A stretch of 6,463 nt of DNA from Actinomycetota bacterium (GTDB taxonomy: Bacteria; Actinomycetota; Actinomycetes; Nanopelagicales; Nanopelagicaceae), in the NCBI GenBank assembly GCA_947457445.1, contig CANGVO010000059.1:1-6463 (forward strand). Reading direction: 5' to 3'. The position numbers and the translations under genes were made by a program. The notes under the pieces were generated by a model that saw only the letters and a program-made list of their open reading frames with translations, made no database searches and was not told the DNA's origin. Shown here piece by piece: positions 5,827-6,463 of the stretch (position 1 is its first letter; each line of letters begins with the position of its first letter).

Positions 5827-6463
5827 ATGAATTCACCAGTTACATCAACGCTTCCACGCCACGACATCGCAGATGCATCACTTGCCGCTGAAGGTCGCAA
5901 GAAGATCGAATGGGCAGAACGCAACATGCCTGTTCTTGCGCAGATTCGCGAGCGATTCGAAAAATCACAACCATTTACCGGCGTACGTATCGCAGCATGC
6001 ATGCACGTCACAACCGAAACCGCTAACTTGATGCGCGTTCTAAAAGCTGGCGGTGCAGAAATCGCGCTTTGTGCATCAAATCCTTTGTCAACACAGGATG
6101 ACACAGCGGCCGCACTAGTTCACGAATATGGAATTTCAGTATTCGCACGCAATGCCGTTGATCGTGATGGTTATTACTCACACATCAATGCAGCTCTAGA
6201 TATCGAACCACATCAAGTATTTGATGATGGTTGCGACCTAGTTAATACTCTCCACACAACTCGCAAGGAACTTCTTCCAAATATTGCCGGTGGTTGCGAA
6301 GAAACAACAACTGGCGTAATTCGCCTTAATCAAATGGCTAAAGATGGTGCACTTACTTTCCCAATGATCGCGGTCAATGACACCGATACCAAGCACATGT
6401 TCGACAATCGTTACGGAACAGGTCAATCAACTCTTGATGCTGTCTTTCGTGCAACTAACTTCC
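5827..6463 (+). CDS. ahcY: Adenosylhomocysteinase (S-adenosylhomocysteine hydrolase), 3' partial
   Basis: It reversibly hydrolyses S-adenosylhomocysteine to adenosine and homocysteine with bound NAD, removing the product inhibitor of methyltransferases. The 212 visible residues cover the substrate-binding domain; the NAD-binding Rossmann part lies beyond the window. Expected catalytic residues are present: H60 in [14 protein letters not shown]134 in DDGCDL, E159 in EETTTG, K189 and D193-N194 in [11 protein letters not shown] (counterparts of human H55, D131, E156, K186, D190, N191). The RYGTGQST motif and the lack of the insertions found in mycobacterial SahH (before DDGGD and before EETTTG) mark the short form, typical of archaea and Thermotoga. 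Start ATG 5827 follows a strong AAGGAG. Codons lean to C-ending forms (CGC, ATC, AAC, GAC) more than in the neighbours, as expected of a highly expressed gene. It has its own leader and probably its own promoter. Confidence 0.97.
   Translation, partial: MNSPVTSTLPRHDIADASLAAEGRKKIEWAERNMPVLAQIRERFEKSQPFTGVRIAACMHVTTETANLMRVLKAGGAEIALCASNPLSTQDDTAAALVHEYGISVFARNAVDRDGYYSHINAALDIEPHQVFDDGCDLVNTLHTTRKELLPNIAGGCEETTTGVIRLNQMAKDGALTFPMIAVNDTDTKHMFDNRYGTGQSTLDAVFRATNF

Overview
The window looks like core chromosome of a low-GC actinobacterium. Gene content and order (GT2 glycosyltransferase, DUF5719 protein, DUF3499 protein, phosphomannomutase, S-adenosylhomocysteine hydrolase) match a neighbourhood I know from high-GC Actinobacteria. 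The A+T-rich codons, very short gaps and absence of some usual intervening genes point to a streamlined lineage such as freshwater Nanopelagicales (acI). That lineage call is inference; only the actinobacterial gene set is read directly.

All five genes lie on the + strand. The window opens inside a large membrane glycosyltransferase (1-2580, 5' end missing). Its stop overlaps by ATGA the start of an exported DUF5719 protein (2577-3890). After 42 bp comes a small cysteine-containing DUF3499 protein (3933-4316), probably from a leaderless promoter. After 34 bp comes a phosphomannomutase/phosphoglucomutase whose conserved N-terminus requires a non-canonical ATT start at 4351 (4351-5697). A 129-bp gap with promoter-like and RNA-structure signals leads into ahcY (5827 to the window end, 3' end missing).

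The first four genes fit a cell-envelope glycan theme: a membrane GT, an exported partner, and a hexose-phosphate mutase feeding nucleotide-sugar synthesis. ahcY belongs to the methyl cycle and has its own leader. No mobile element, CRISPR array, tRNA or rRNA was seen, and no gene-free stretch exceeds 129 bp.

The points most worth a second look are the ATT start of the mutase, a predicted leader structure that pairs with the ahcY Shine-Dalgarno, the GT2 plus GT-C/YfhO-like architecture of the first protein, and a perfect 16-bp palindrome between the DUF3499 and mutase genes.
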